From Harmonia axyridis (Eukaryota; Arthropoda; Insecta; Coleoptera; Coccinellidae), in assembly GCF_914767665.1 (NCBI RefSeq), contig NC_059501.1, positions 84,666,798 through 84,730,797 of the forward strand: 64,000 bases of DNA, read 5' to 3'. The notes beneath the pieces were generated by a model that was given only the letters and a program-made list of their open reading frames with translations, did no database searches and was not told where the DNA came from. Shown piece by piece: positions 35,183 to 48,600 of the stretch. How positions within the stretch are numbered: position 1 is the first letter of the stretch; every line of letters starts with the position of its first letter. The position numbers and the translations under genes are program-made.

Positions 35183-36121
35183 AAGGGTGTTTTTTTTAGA
35201 GCTATAGAACTTTAAATTGCAATAAAACAACGATGGATTATTCGATTGACATGAATTTTATTTATCCGCAGGATAATCTTGTGGCATTACATTTTAAATA
35301 TGATTTCTGGCATATGACCGCCACGGCTGGCTCGGATATATTCCAATCTGGACGTCCAATTTTCGATGATTTTTCCAACATTTATGGCCGTATATCGGCA
35401 ATAACACGGCGAATGTTGTCTTCCAAATGGTCAAGGGTTTGTGGCTTATCCGCATAGACCAATGACTTTACATAACCCCACAGAAAGTAGTCTAGCGGTG
35501 TTAAATCACAAGATCTTAGAGGCCAATTCACAGGTCCAGAACGTGAAATTAGGCGGTCACCAAACGTGTCTTTCAATAAATCGATTGTGGCACGAGCTGT
35601 GTGACATGTTGCGCCGTCTTGTTGAAACCACAGCTTCTGGACATCATGATTGTTCAATTCAGGAATGAAAAAGTTAGTAATCATGGCTCTATACCGATCA
35701 CCACTGACTGTAACGTTCTGGACATCATCGTTTTTGAAGAGGTACGGACCAATGATTCCACCAGCCCATAAAGCGCACCAAAAAGTCGGTTTTTCTGGAT
35801 GTAACGGTGTTTCGACATACACTTGAGGATTAGCTTCACTCCAAATGCGGCAGTTTTGTTTGTTGGCGTAGCCATTCAACCAGAAGTGCGCTTCATCGCG
35901 AAACTAAATAAAATGGACGTAGTTCGCGATACGTATTCCGCACAGAACCATTATATTCGAAATGAAATTGCACTATTTGCAAACGTTGTTCAGGCGTGAG
36001 TCAATTCATGATGAATTGCCAAACCAAACTGAAAATAAATTACTGGACAGCTGTTAAATCGATCGCCATCTTGAACAGTAATGCCAACTTAAAGTTATAT
36101 ACCTCAAAAAAAAACACACGT
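35183..36121 (-). mobile_element. DD41D Tc1/mariner element, copy 4
   Basis: Flanked by TA at 35181-35182 and 36122-36123, so the target duplication is intact. On the minus strand a 165-codon frame (35879-35382) runs from NGYANKQNCRIW to VIADIRP, with QKLWFQQDGATCH and LTPLDYFLWG; it ends where IRP meets a frameshift. The first Asp block (FRDEAHFW) sits just upstream with an in-frame stop. The shared internal deletion is present. Its 5' terminal run reads CACACGT instead of CACCCGT. Lies between DHKTD1 and the metallophosphatase gene. Confidence 0.9.
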
Positions 36122-36123
36122 TA

Positions 36124-36669
36124 CATTCGTCGTTTTTGTCAACATGACAGGTAACCTCAAACAAGAATTTTATTTCTGTGCAATTTCAGGGATGTCCAGT
36201 AAAAAATTAGTGGAATATGTCAGCTTATCACTGAAAAAAAAAGTTCGAATCTCAAGGATACTCATATCCATTGCACATTAATTATTCATGAATGAATATA
36301 TTCGCAAAATTAATTGGAGCAAACGCAAGCGCAACATGGATTTTGCGCACCTAACCACCCCAAATTCATTGATTACGTGTTGCCCCAAGTAACCAACCCT
36401 CATTGATAATACAGCAACTGACGTCACAAATAACGAAACTTAACATCGACTACGTATTTTTGCAAAAATACCGAAGTGACCCCTACACCAAAAAAAAAAG
36501 TTCGCGAACAGTAATCGAATTGATACCCACCAAACTGTTTTCTATTTTAGGTCCAGCTATGTATCGAACGGTGTTCAGTGAAAAACAAAGGGATTCTAAT
36601 GTTGTTTATTATTGACCTTAATTATATTAGATAAACAACTGAAGGGAGAAGAAACGGATGTGAGTCGAA
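36124..36669. other. Region upstream of the metallophosphatase first exon
   Basis: No independent gene seen. A GC-richer leader (36620-36669) precedes the ATG, so a promoter is expected here. Confidence 0.35.
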
Positions 36670-39600
36670 ATGGCAAGTTTCACAGCACAGGCTGCCTTGA
36701 GGTCCAAATGGAGCAATTTGATCGAAGAACATCCCATAGAAGTACCAGCAGAAGTGTCGAGTAAGGTCACCAGCGTAGTAGGATGGTTGAAGCAGGTTAG
36801 CTCTTATATACACTAGACTAAAAGTGATTACATTGTTTTGTCGATAAAATTGAAGCTTCAAATCGGTCTAGTCTGAATTATCTGTTTCTTTCTATTTTTG
36901 TATTGGCGAGAAACTTTTATGTGAAAACTTTGTTCTCTTGGAAAAAAATGTCTAGGTGTTGAAGTGAGATTTGCAAACAAAAAATTGAGACAAGTAAGCC
37001 TATTTAGTAACATTTTTTCACCCCACTCACTCAAATATCATTTTTCACATTTTTTTCCCATACCAGTAATCAAAAAAATCATTCAGGCAAACTCACATGA
37101 AGGAATTATTTAAATTATGTTTGTCGCTATGTTTGTACAACTGTTCTCTATACTCACGCGGAATTTGAGCGTCATCTGCCATTTAATTTGATTTCAATAC
37201 TACGTTTTGGCCATTCATCGCAAGGATGAGAAAATCGATTTATCTTGAATTTTCGGATTTCGTGATTGAACTATTGATAAAAAATAGCCAGATTTTAAGA
37301 CGACACTCACATCGACGAACTGAAGATTCTGTTACTCGAAAGATCAAATTAGAGTTGTTTCTTATTTGGCTAGCTGCATCTCGAATTCTATAAACTAATA
37401 ATTGTTGATGATATGAGATTTTAATTCAACATGATAGACAAGCTGCTTCATGTGTCCCCATAAAGAAAAATCTAACGGATTGAGATCCATGGAACGAGGC
37501 GGCCATGGCATAAGTACCCCTTGACATTTATTCGATAAAATTTTATTCAACCAAGCTACTTTGTGTGGTTGAGTGGATATTGCATATTTGAAGTCACCAA
37601 AAAAAATGTCATACTAATCTGATTTTGAACGATTATTTATAACATCTATTGGCATGAAATCATTTTCGAAAATCTAATGCCAAACGTTGACACTAAAACG
37701 TTGCTAAAAAAAAATAAATAAAATAAAATAAATAAATAAAATAAAATAAAATTTCATTCAACCAAGCTACTTTGTGTGGTTGAGTGGATATCACATAATT
37801 GAAGTCAGATCACATGAAAAGCGTGTTGAAATAACTATCAACAAAATTATAGTTTTCATGTTAACTGATATTTTCGTTAGTCAGCCTACATTTATATCAA
37901 AATTGAAAATTAATTATTTCAAGTTCTTGTATCTTCTAAACGAAAACGAATCGGACTTAGGTTCTAAGGAAAAAATAACGTTCAGAATGAGCATAACTAT
38001 CATCTGACTAAGTTTTTTATAGAGCACCCTGTATAATCACCGTGTTCTTCCACTTCAGAGCAACCGTTTTCAGTTGATAGATACCTAACCAAAAGTCAAT
38101 TGGCAGAAGTATATTATTTTAAAAGGGGCGTACTTCAAAGGCGATATAAAAATTTGGATGAATAATGCGTATTTTGTGTTCCATATATGTACCTACTAAT
38201 AACTTATATTTTTGGCTTAGTACTACATATTCATTATTTGAAGAGATTTTTTCATCAAACATCAACTAATTAGAGCGTCAATCATATCAAATGGAAAATT
38301 TCTTGCTGTAATTTTTCACTTAGCGCTCCCCTCATACGAATAGATATTTATAGATACAGGATCTGTTCAAAAACAACAAGAAAGCCTATGAATGAACTCT
38401 CCAGATGTTATACAATAATGCAACAGCTACAATCTGCAGTATGCAAACTCTTGTCTAGTTGAAAATTTAAAAAATCGTCCACATCAATACCTTGTTGCCT
38501 CCGAAGTGAAAATGGGCCTCATCATTGAAAATGATTTTTGGATGAAAATCCGGATCATTTTGATGCATTTCAAGAACCCAATCTGCAAAAACAGCACTGC
38601 TGTTGCTGGTGATCCACCGGTTTAGTTAACTGAACTTTACAAGTCTTTAGAAGGATAACCACCACGTGGCTTTCCACGTATCAGTCAAACATTAGGTACC
38701 CATTCATTTCCAATCTGGAGCTTCTGCGGTGACCAAACTTTGTACGGTGTAAAGAGTGTTTTCTTTAGAGCTATAGAACTTTAAATTGCAATAAAACAAC
38801 GATGGATTATTCGATTGACATGAATTTTATTTATCCGCAAGATTATCTTGTGGCATTACATTTTAAATATGATTTCTGGCATATGACCGCCACGGCTGGC
38901 TCGGATGTAGTCCAATCTGGACGTCCAATTTTCGATGACTTTTTCCAACATTCGTGGCCGTATATTGGCAATAACACAGCGAATGTTGTCTTCCAAATGG
39001 TCAAGGGTTTGTGGCTTATCCGCATAGACCAATGACTTTACATAGCCCCTCAGAAAGTAGTCTAGCGGTGTTAAATCAGATCTTGGAGGCCAATTCACAG
39101 GTTCAAAACTTGAAATTAGGCGGTCACCAAACTTGTCTTTCAACAAATCGATTGTGGCACGAGCTGTGTGACATGTTCCGCCGTCTTGTTGGAACCATAG
39201 CTCCTGGACATCATAGTTGTTCAATTCAGGAATGAAAAAGTTAGTAATCATGGCTTTATACCGATCACCATTGACTGTAACGTTCTGGCCATCATCGTTT
39301 TTGAAGAAGTACGGACCAATGATTCCACCAGCCCATAAGCGCACCAAACAGTCAGTTTTTCTGGATGTAACGGTGTTTCGACATACACTTGAGGATTAGT
39401 TTTACTCCAAATGCGGCAGTTCTGTTTGTTGACGTAGCCACTCAACCAGAAGTGCGCTTCATCGCTAAACAAAATAAAATGGACGTAGTGCGCGATACGT
39501 ATTCCGCACAGAACCATTATTTTAGAAATGAAATTGCACTATTTGCAAGCGTTGTTCAGGCGTGAGTCTCTTCATGATGAATTGCCAAACCAAACTGAGA

Positions 39601-42600
39601 ATAAATCACTTGACAGCTGTTAAATCGGTTTCCATCTTGAACAGTAATGCCAACTTAAAGTTATATACCTCGAAAAAAAACACCCGTTACATTCACTGTA
39701 CAACGGTCGATAATTTTTTTCACAAAATTATAGTTCAACTCTTTTGTAATCATTTTTCGTAGGTTTTTTCTTCACGAGTGTTTTAAAAATATATCAGTGC
39801 TTTGTACATTGAAAAATATCATCAATTCTTTTAGGAAAAACGAAAAGTCACCAACATTTTTGTTTTCATTCGTAAATTAAAAATATTATCATTCTTCAAT
39901 GTAGATTATTGTTTGAAGAAATTATGTGAAAAATCTATAATTTCGTTTTGAACTGAGCAATCACGTGATGGTGTTCCCTTAAGACCTTTGGGAAATTGAT
40001 CTGTACAACCAAAAAATTGCACTGAAGTTAGAGGAATAGGTCATCTTAATACAAATACACAACATGTTTGTTATAGATGTAGATATCATAGGGCAATAAA
40101 TTGAAAAATCTTTTACATCTATTAATTGGCATTAATTCTCATAAAACGTATACCAAATTCCATAAAAATATCAATAAAGTTGTTGAAGATATGATAAAAA
40201 ACATTCTTTATCTAGAAATTCAAACACCTTATATAAGAAAAGAAATATAGAACATAATTTTAAAGAATCTTTTTTCCTAAAATTACCTAATGATCCAAAC
40301 CCTTACACATCACAGTACATCGTGTATATTAGCCGTATATTAAAAAAAAATGGAATAGGAAATATCGTATCTCTTGAATCATATGTGCTGTTCGCGTTGT
40401 TACCAAACACATTCTCACCATTCTGCATACTGAATCATTTTCGGGAATCCCCGGTACCGCACAAACTTTCACATTTTATTCTTGATTCAGTTTCGACAAT
40501 TAGACCATGTCATTTAGCATCGAATACTAACACATTACATTTTTGTGTTACTTTCGTTCTTGGTCCAAATGCGAATCGAATTAGAAAAAGTACATTCGAT
40601 AACATTCATGCATGTTACTCTGTGAACTGTGCCAGTTTGTTGACAAGTGCGAAGATAATAAACTATAGTACCGTAAGTCTTCACCTGTAATCCCTAATCT
40701 CAATTTATCTCGCTGCTAATCGCTAATGTCACGTGCTTTTGTTATGTAATCTCGAGCAATGACCTTCAGTGTTAAGATACCTGTTTGTTTATTTTTAGAT
40801 CGTATTAAATAGTTGTGGATATTATGAATCTACTCTCACTTTTTATAGTTGGCCAATTGAATTTGATATTTGTACGTAGATCGATATAGTGCAATCCTGT
40901 TTGCACTGTCTACGAAGGATACTGCTTATGAAATAGGACGGTTCAGGATTTGAACTTTGGGTACAGATGTATTGTAACCTTCCTTTTCATTTTGAAGTTT
41001 ATCGTATTTGAACCGCCTTTTTTGTGGTGGTTTTAGAGTGCTTGAAGGTGAGTTGTGTTTTTGGCTTGAACGTGGTTTAATTTTGTACTTAGGATGGTTT
41101 TTTTTTTGGAAAAAATTCGAGGTAATTGAAATTTTCACAGTGTTTGGAAATAGAACTGAAAAATTTAGGAGCTTTTGCGCGCTTGTTCAGTAATAGTTGA
41201 ATGAATTAGTCGAAGTCGAAGAATGCAATTATTCACCACACAATTATTATAAAGTTTTCAAGGCTTCAATTATGTTTTCACTTAATTTGAGTTATACAGG
41301 GTCTGCCTAAATTGGTGATACAAACGAGAATAAAAGATTCCTCGGATCATTTAAAAAAAATGCCTATGATCAAACGGATTATTTTCGAGATACAGGGTGT
41401 TAAAGTTTGAGTTTTTTCGTCATATCACCTTCCCTTTACAAGATATTCAACTTAAATTGGGCATAGATATGCCAATTCGAAGTTTTCATCACGTGATAAG
41501 CTAATTTCGTATGCAAATCTACAGTGTGATATTATTTTTGGAACAGTGCCCGCTTCTTTCCTCTAGAACTTTTTTTTGGTAGACCACTGGTAGTTAATAA
41601 AAATGTAAAAAGAAATTTTGGTCCAGTATTACACATTTTGGTTTCTAGTAGTTTTGTCGAGTTCGAGAAAAAAATTTCAAACAATTCTCAAGTAATCCTT
41701 AATGTAGAGTTAACTTTCATTGAAATTGAGATTTTCAGAATAAGCGTTAATTTTTTTGCGCAGTGTATATTAATTATCTTAATCTTAAGTTTCCTAACTT
41801 TTGAAGAGCAGTATATTTCCGAATATATCCCTTTTTGGTGGCTCAATTTTCGAACGAAATAAATGACAAATACGTTTATAATGCGTTATGAGATCAACAA
41901 TTGACTCTTCGACCAATATTCATTTCCCGAGCTATCTTGAAATTGAGGAATGCTAGAATTTAATCGCTGAAAACCAATTTGTTGGTTTAGCGGGCTTGAC
42001 TTGCATGTTTTATCGTTGTAAATCGAGCATCGTTATGGGAACTGGGAACTTTCTCACAAAACGAAAGGAATGATGCAGTCAGCAAATTCTCATATTCCTT
42101 CCTGATGAAAAAGCTATGAAGTTGAATGTTTACAATGTTTACATAACACATTTCTGATGCCCTATACCCATATACATAAAATTCAAGTTGAATGTGACAA
42201 ATTGTAAAAACTTTTTACAATGTTTTCTGAAGGATATCAGTTACTTTGAAGTGTGAAAGAACCTTTATGTAGAATTTCGATAGGAGATAGATACTCTTTG
42301 TCTTATCTAGTATACTGAAGGCCAAATTTTCGATTTCTTATCGAAAGTAATAGTAAGGACTTTCAATATGACCTTTATTCGATTAAAAATTTACGTATCG
42401 AGGTTTAATGAGCATTGATAAGTACTAGTTTTTCATGTTGAAAGACATCTTGGGGCCTCATCACAACAAATCAGGTCACCACCTACGAAGTACGCTCACA
42501 AGGGGTATCGTAATCGTAGATTCGCATATATTCTCGAAAACAACTGTTATTATTTCAATAAATGGGGTTTTCGGAGACAGATAAATAAGAAGATAAAATG

Positions 42601-45600
42601 ACTGCAAACTTTTAACCTTCTATTTTGTAGAATATAAGGGGTGTTTTTTTTAGAGCTATAGAACTTTAAATTGCAATGAAATAACGATGGATTATTCGAT
42701 TGACATGAATTTTATTTATCCGCAAGATAATCTTGTGGCATTACATTTTAAATATGATTTCTGGCATATGACCGCCACGGCTAGCTCGGATGTAGTCCAA
42801 TCTGGACGTCCAATTTTCGATGACTTTTTTCAACATTTGTGGCCGTATATCGGCAATAACACGGCGAATGTTGTCTTCCAAATGGTCAAGGATTTGTGGC
42901 TTATCCGCATAGACCAATGACTTTACATAGCCCCACAGAAAGTAGTCTAGCAAGTAGTCACAAGATCTTGGAGGCCAATTCACAGGTCCAAAACATGAAA
43001 TTAGGCGGTCACCAAACGTTTCTTTCAATAAATCGATTGTGGCACGAGCTGTGTGACATGTTGCCCCGTCTTGTTGGACCCACAGCTCCTGGAAATCATG
43101 GTTGTTCAATTCAGGAATGAAAAAGTTAGTAATCATGGCTCTATACCGATCACCATTGACTGTAACGTTCATTCGGGTCTTCCTCAACGCTACGCTCTAC
43201 AGCAGCAATAGCTTCTTCTGTGCGAACCGTACGGCGTCTCTGGGGATGCGAGTTACCAATAAGAGTAAACGTGGTGCGAAAACGTTCCATGGTCAATCGA
43301 ATTAACTGCTCTGATGGACGATTTTGTCGACGATAACATGGACGTAGTGCGCGATACGTATTCCCTACAGAACCATTATTTTCGAAATAAAATTGCACTA
43401 TTTGCAAGCGTTGTTCAGACGTGAGTCTATTCATGATGAATTGCCAAACCAAACTGAGAATAAATCACTTGACAGCTGTTAAATCGGTCACGATCATGAA
43501 CAGTAATGCCAACTTAAAGTTATATACCTCGAAAAAAAAACACCCGATAGTTTTAATTTTAGCAAAGAGTTACACAAGAACTTATTTGTCAAGAATGGAT
43601 GAGTCTATCCATGATCAATTTTCTTATCGTAAATATGAATTCAGAAAAAGATATTGTGAAACAAGTTTGAGGGCTGACTTTTTCTACCCCTTGGAATCAT
43701 GGACGTTCTTGCCCGCATAAAATGTCAGCTTAATATCATTTTTGTGAATTTTTTGGTTTTTAAGAAAAAAATTAAAAACTACTTTCGGACACCATCTTCA
43801 GGTGCCGGTAACTAAGCAGGGAAGTGCTCAAAAAAAAAAGATTATATGAAAAACCCACCCTATTTTTTGACAAGGAATAACCCCTTAAATTTTTTCGCAA
43901 CTATTCGTATACTGCCAAAAAAATTAAAATTTCAAACACTAAACAGATAAAGTTATCCCAACTATTCCTCTCGGTGCCTCATCTTTTTCGGACTTCAACC
44001 TCTGAAATCATGTTTTCTTTTTTTCTTCAAAATTCGCGATAAGTGGTAGTCCCCCTTCGTAGTCAACAAAACAAGTGCCTTTAACAAAACGTAGGACTTG
44101 CCGAAGTAAACACTTGTACACCTATTATAATATCTAATCACTCAATTATCAGCGTAAACTTTCTCCAGAGATAAACCAATCACAACAAGAAGTGATGATG
44201 ATTTTGGAATTTTGACCCCCCTCCCGGGGGTCACCAGTCAGAATGTTGACCCAGCCAACTGCGCATGACGAAGAAATGTTGGCGCCGAAGAGTGGAAAGA
44301 TAAATCTCTGGGATAGGACCAAGTTTTGCATCATTTTTCGAAATTTTGGCGGCCTGTCTGTCTGTGGGTTTTTAGTACTCTCCTCTCCAATATCTCCGAT
44401 CGGATATGTGATTTACTGGATTTTATAGTTCGTTGTTCTCTTCGTCGGGAATTTTCGAAATAGTTTTTTTTTTTATTATTTTTGTCGATCTTTGAAATCG
44501 AAAATGTTGAACTTCGAAATTTGCTCGATTGTGCTCGAGGTAAGTTGTTTTTTGGGGTTGATTATTTTTATTTGTGAATATATTTATTCTAACAGTCGAG
44601 GACATAGTTTTTTTGGAGATATTTTCACTCAAAAGGTTTGAGAAGATAATCTTCTGAAGATATGAATATTCCGTCTCAGAAATTATCCTCACTTTTTTTA
44701 TTATATATAATTCACATATTTTCTTTAAAAAGTGACCATCAGACTCAATAAGCCACTCAATAATTCCGCTAGTGCCATACCACTCTTTTTCCTTAGCACC
44801 ATGTTTTCAAAATTGCCAATTTAAAATTTCAGAACAATATGTAGAGCTAAGACCGGATCAAGAAATCAAAGGTTTAGTAACGCTACATTTGTTGTTGTTT
44901 GGAAAATTGGTGAAAACGAGTTTCGCGTATCAATAAAACACTGTTTTCTATAAAAAAAAATTATGTGCAAGCAAATCAATGGCCTGATAAGTATTATTCA
45001 GACTCTGCTCTATCGACAATATGTTAAAAGGTGCTCCAGTAGTGGCGACGCTAGGGGAGGCCCGGGCCTCCCTTAAAATTCTGATGGCCCCCCCTAAAAT
45101 TTGACAAAGCCTAAAAGATTAGCAAAACTATAGTTTCGCTTTACTTTGGCCCCCAAAAAAAAATCCCCCTCTTGGCCACCCCTGTTTTTGAAAGCTGGCG
45201 TCGCCACTGTGCTCCGGGTAAAGAAATTTGGCTCTAATGAAAAAATGATTGCTATTCCGAAATCAAAGACGAAATTTCCTACAGAAAAGGTATTGAAAAG
45301 TAAGAGGAGTTTTGGAGTACATGTATCATTCTTGAAGTTGACTATATTGATGAATAAAGTCGAATTTTTAAGAAGAAATGTATTTTTACTGGTTGGGCCC
45401 AGAAGCTATTGAGTGAAGTTTTATAAGTATAGCAATGCCTTCTAAAATAGGAATTTCTTTCGTATATAATAATAATAAGGAAAACTTTTTTGCCAGAAAA
45501 TAAATAAAATCTATTGGTCAGAAAGTTAGTAGTTTTGTAAATTTTACGAACGACATTTGTTGGAAAAATCCCAAACCGTCAAATTTAGAGATTTTGCAAA

Positions 45601-48600
45601 ATAAAATTGCATGAACGAAATTGGCAAAAAGCAATAAACCTGATTAAAACCACAAAAAATCTCTTCAGATGAACCTGTTTCTCTAGATCATATAAAGACA
45701 CCTTGCTTATTCAATTATTTTCAGATTTTCTTGAGGATCATATAAAATTTGAAAATTTGAGAAAATTCAAAAAGAAAATTATTTTATCCGAAATAAATAG
45801 ACAAATTTCAATGCAAAAGATCCTTCTTTCTTAATTTATTGCCGATATATACAAAAATGCCATAAATATTGAATGGGTAAAAATTAATATTTCCAAGTAT
45901 GGATTTATTTTTCCATTTTTCTTTTCCTCGAGAAAACTCTTCGAATAAACTGAAAATGATGAATAAGTCACAAATCCACTATTTAATTGTACAATAAGTG
46001 AACAATTCGTGAAAAAACTATATGAATACTAATTTGAAGAGCGCAAAGCTCTTACGTCACTGCTTGTTATTTTTTTTTTTTTCGATTTGAGGATTCTATA
46101 TATTTGGAAACGTAAACATAAAAATTTTTTGGTGGGCTCTAATATTTTTCAAATAAACCTATTAGAAGTTACCAATCGAACAGGTGTAGTAGATTAATGT
46201 GTATAATTTTAATTCCATTTCTTTTTAATGCAGTTCAGATTTCATTTCATAAAAATCAAATCATAATTTGAGTTAATCCTATTTGAGTTGAGGTAAATGA
46301 CCATCAATTGAAATCGTGAAGGAGATTTTGAAGTTCAGAGGTCAGAGCGTTAGTCATTTCATTATCAATAACTGTCTGTACTCTTAAACATGTAAAGTAT
46401 CTACCAAAAATTCCATCCAGGAAAGCTTTCAAGGATAAACCGATATCTATATGCAGGGCGTCTCAGATTTTTCGATGTGACTCAAAATAGCACCTCACTC
46501 TTTTAGGGAAAATCGACCGCAAACATATTGAGATTGAATTTTTCCACTGAACTGTATAAAGGTACATGTGGTTTCCAAGGGCGCACTTTCGCTGGAATGA
46601 CGAGTGCTCACAAGCACCAAACTTCACGTTAGTGTTTTCTTCTTTTTTTTAACTTATTCGTTTGAGGCCATGCTCGTCTCAAAATCCGAAAAATACAGAC
46701 AATGTAACAAAATATTAGTGAAAATTTTTTCAGTTATCGGGCTCAATTAGAAATACTTGGAAATTAGCAAGATTTTTTTGGGAAAATTAAGAAAATTCTA
46801 TTAGAAGGCAAATTTAATAAAATGTTCGTAATGACCAGCATTATTTTCGTTATAAGCGTTTTTGAATCGAAATAAAATACATATCTCCCTTCATTTTGGA
46901 ATCACATTAAAAAAAAACAGATTTTTTCATCTTTCACAGTCTCTGTCTAAGAAGTGAAATTAGTATTTAGGGCATCTTATATATAGAACAAATTAGGGTT
47001 AAGTAGGCATCAGCAAATTGATTTTTGGAAGGTTATGCGACATTGACAATATATGTCAAGTTGCGGAACATTGTTCAACGTCAGTTTTACATAAAGTATG
47101 TTCGCTATCGATCATAGAAAGAGGTAGGATTACAATTGGTCCAGAAAGGGTTTTCTGTATTCGTGAGAAGGTGCAAATTATGCGATTTCCGCATTTAAAA
47201 GTCACATGAGATAGAATAAAATTCGTACTCTTCAATCTGTAGTCGGAGGACCAATTCCATCCACAAAGACCCTCTAAGAACAAAACCACGAAAATAAAAT
47301 ATAAAAGAACGTAACAACCGCTGATAGCTATTATATCAGCCTGGATAATTCCAAGAAAGAAAGATAAGATGAACAGTCGGCATCTATTTGATCACAAAAA
47401 TCCCCATATCTCATTCTTCTCCAAAATCAAAATTCGATACAAAGAATGATGACCAATAAGTCCTTCTTTATCAACGACCTTTGTAACAATTATTTCGCAA
47501 TGACGAAAGAGCACGTGATATCCTGTATCGTTGAAAATGAACACTAAGGCAAAAATCAACACATGACGATGGGCACTTTAGATACCCTCGTTGATAATCG
47601 TTACATTTATGTGTTTTCTTCTTTGTCGAAAAAAACAGGAACTTAGATAAGCCTCAAAAAATTTAAGGATGCCAAGAGCTTTCTTGAGGATGTGAATGCA
47701 CATTCATAAATGAAATTTAGCCTGAAATTTTCCGTTTTTCCAGGTTCAGCTCAGGTGAAAATATGTAGGCTGTTGAAGCTACAAAAAATATTTGACAAAT
47801 TACACTATAATTAGCAGATACAACCCTGAGCAAGAAAATGCTCTGTACACAGCTGAAGCAATGTTGCCTCCCTTTGTTTTCATTCAAAGTCATAGATAAT
47901 TTATCTCCTAACAAGCGATATGTGAAATGAAATTTTTCCAAGGAATCAATGATTCCAAATTGAAATTTGCGGACACCCATCCAGGAGCTGACCTCGTCGA
48001 ACTCTGCTCCGTTTCTAAATCAGAAAATCTTATTCAATTTCCACGTGAAATAGCTGAGTTGAATGATTCAATAAATCATTCTTTGGACATTCTATATGTA
48101 CGAAAAAAGTGTGCGAAATATCATGATTAAAATACGTCGTATATTAAACATTTCTAAGTAACAAAAGAAAATTGTCAACTACAATTAAACGGAACCTTCT
48201 TCATTGTAATCTAGAATTAACTCCTAAATAAATAAATAATAAGTGCCTTTAAAGCACTATAGCAATGTTGTGCATGCTTTCGAGATTAACTTGTCTTACT
48301 ATATTATTCTTTTTTCCAATTTTCTATCTTCAAATTCACCAATGACGGATCTCGACAAACTGTCATAACGTAAGAATTTTTCCGTAAGTTAAAATTTCCA
48401 AAAATTAATCAGTAAAGAAATAAAAACCAACATTGTACATAATATAAAATTTTAATGAGGTGGTTATCCCATTATGAAATAATACATAAATTATTCCCAA
48501 GAACTCATATCATACCCAGAACTTATCAACATCAACATTTGATCTTCCCAAAATCGATATCATATCAGAGAAATGGGCATCAAAACAAAGATAGTAGAAT

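Noticed and set aside
40322..40690. 122-codon plus-strand frame in the metallophosphatase intron
   Set aside because: No domain, no splice context, composition like random AT-rich DNA with many Ser/Asn/Leu. Kept out of the gene list.
47717..48130. Overlapping frames on both strands in the long intron
   Set aside because: No domain, no splice signals in phase, and similar lengths on both strands.
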